This document shows, piece by piece, positions 4,888 through 5,073 of a DNA stretch of 5,073 bases. The position numbers and the translations under genes are program-made. Under the pieces are notes generated by a model, which was given only the letters and a program-made list of their open reading frames with translations, did not search any database and was not told the DNA's origin. Every line of letters starts with the position of its first letter. The first letter of the stretch is position 1. This DNA is from Oscillospiraceae bacterium. GTDB taxonomy: Bacteria > Bacillota > Clostridia > Oscillospirales > Ruminococcaceae. Location: the NCBI GenBank assembly GCA_019420135.1, contig JAHZHS010000084.1, positions 4,011 to 9,083 of the forward strand. Reading direction: 5' to 3'.

Positions 4888-4959
4888 TGCCCCCAGTAGC
4901 TTAACATTCAGAGCGTTGGTCCTTAACCAAAGGTGTCGGTTGAAATCCTTCCGCGGGCA
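4888..4959 (+). pseudogene. Degenerate tRNA-Lys(CTT)-like sequence
   Basis: The stretch follows a tRNA plan. The acceptor arms are TGCCCCC (4888-4894) and GCGGGCA (4953-4959), with six of seven pairs. TA (4897-4898) precedes a D stem GCTT/GAGC (4899-4902 with 4911-4914). A perfect anticodon stem TTGGT/ACCAA (4916-4920 with 4926-4930) follows, then T-arm-like GTCGG, TTGAAAT, CCTTC (4935-4951). Faults: the anticodon loop is 5 nt (CCTTA) instead of 7; the T stem has two mismatches; the D loop lacks the GG pair and the T loop has lost C56; there are extra bases before TA; no CCA is encoded. CTT suggests lysine. It is probably a decayed tRNA or tRNA-derived leader RNA. It lies just before the zinc-ribbon gene. 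Confidence 0.5.
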
Positions 4960-4986
4960 AAACTAAACAAAGAGGAGATACCCACT

Positions 4987-5073
4987 ATGTTCGAAGACAA
5001 GACTTTAGTATGCAAGGATTGCGGCAAGGAGTTCGTCTGGACCGCCGGCGAGCAGGAGTTCTACGCCAGCCGT
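4987..5073 (+). CDS. Zinc-ribbon domain protein, N-terminal 29 residues, cut by the window edge
   Basis: The ATG at 4987 lies 9 nt after GAGGAG (4972-4977). The visible residues begin MFEDKTLVCKDCGKEFVW and continue TAGEQEFYASR. The first half of a treble-clef/zinc ribbon is seen: Cys9-x-x-Cys12 followed by GKEF and a TAGEQEFYA stretch. This closely resembles the small zinc-ribbon proteins of Firmicutes (about 50-100 residues) that carry a second CxxC after this point. The second Cys pair is outside the window, and the family has no established molecular function that I can state. The leader between the sigma gene and this gene holds the tRNA-like element. No convincing promoter was found, so it may be read from the sigma-factor promoter or from a weak unseen one. 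Confidence 0.85.
   Translation, partial: MFEDKTLVCKDCGKEFVWTAGEQEFYASR

Noticed and set aside
4857..4889. Possible promoter for the zinc-ribbon gene (TTGGAA with CAATAT or TATATG)
   Set aside because: The -10 matches are poor at allowed spacings, unlike the other four promoters in the window, which are near consensus with 17-bp spacers.
1..5073. CRISPR arrays, insertion sequences, phage genes or defence systems
   Set aside because: No spaced direct-repeat array, transposase, terminal inverted repeats with target duplication, integrase or toxin-antitoxin pair is visible. Gene content and composition are even across the window.

Overview
The window is about 60% GC bacterial chromosome. It carries genes on both strands with strong Shine-Dalgarno sites and near-consensus sigma-A promoters with 17-bp spacers. 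The content suggests a GC-rich anaerobic gut Firmicute of the Clostridia, most plausibly of Oscillospiraceae/Ruminococcaceae type. That guess rests on a Na+-pumping decarboxylase beta subunit, a SigH-like sigma factor, a CxxC zinc-ribbon protein and a manganese-type riboswitch. It is an inference from gene content, not a database match.

Layout. (1) Positions 1-609, minus strand: the first 203 codons of a PLP-dependent threonine ammonia-lyase (ilvA type), cut by the window edge. Its promoter (742-770) drives a leader of about 125 nt that contains an intrinsic terminator and two more hairpins before the ribosome binding site, so the gene is probably attenuated. The promoter is overlaid by 10-bp-phased GTTGA repeats. 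(2) Positions 941-2503, plus strand: a secreted lipoprotein with four Asp-box (BNR) motifs, divergently transcribed from its own promoter (888-916). (3) Positions 2528-2698: a consensus promoter, a yybP-ykoY (Mn2+) riboswitch aptamer and an intrinsic terminator that competes with the aptamer's P1 helix. (4) Positions 2805-3926 and 3946-4086: the OadB/GcdB/MmdB-type membrane subunit and a 46-residue OadG-like single-span subunit, with a terminator at 4141-4190. (5) Positions 4309-4851: a small SigH-like sigma-70 family protein with its own promoter; an inverted repeat covers the -35 box. (6) Positions 4888-4959: a tRNA-Lys-like sequence with several defects. (7) From 4987: the first 29 codons of a zinc-ribbon protein, cut by the window edge.

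The most notable observation is that the manganese riboswitch does not precede a familiar Mn2+ exporter (MntP, YybP/YkoY-TerC, UPF0016 or P-type ATPase families). It precedes a beta/gamma pair of a Na+-translocating decarboxylase, and no alpha or biotin-carrier gene is visible. If the aptamer works in the usual way, Mn2+ switches this membrane pair on. Either the Na+ pump is tied to manganese status (its missing carboxyltransferase partner is a metalloenzyme), or this orphan pair has a metal- or Na+-linked transport role. The other points worth a second look are the ilvA leader, its phased repeats and the degenerate tRNA-like element.
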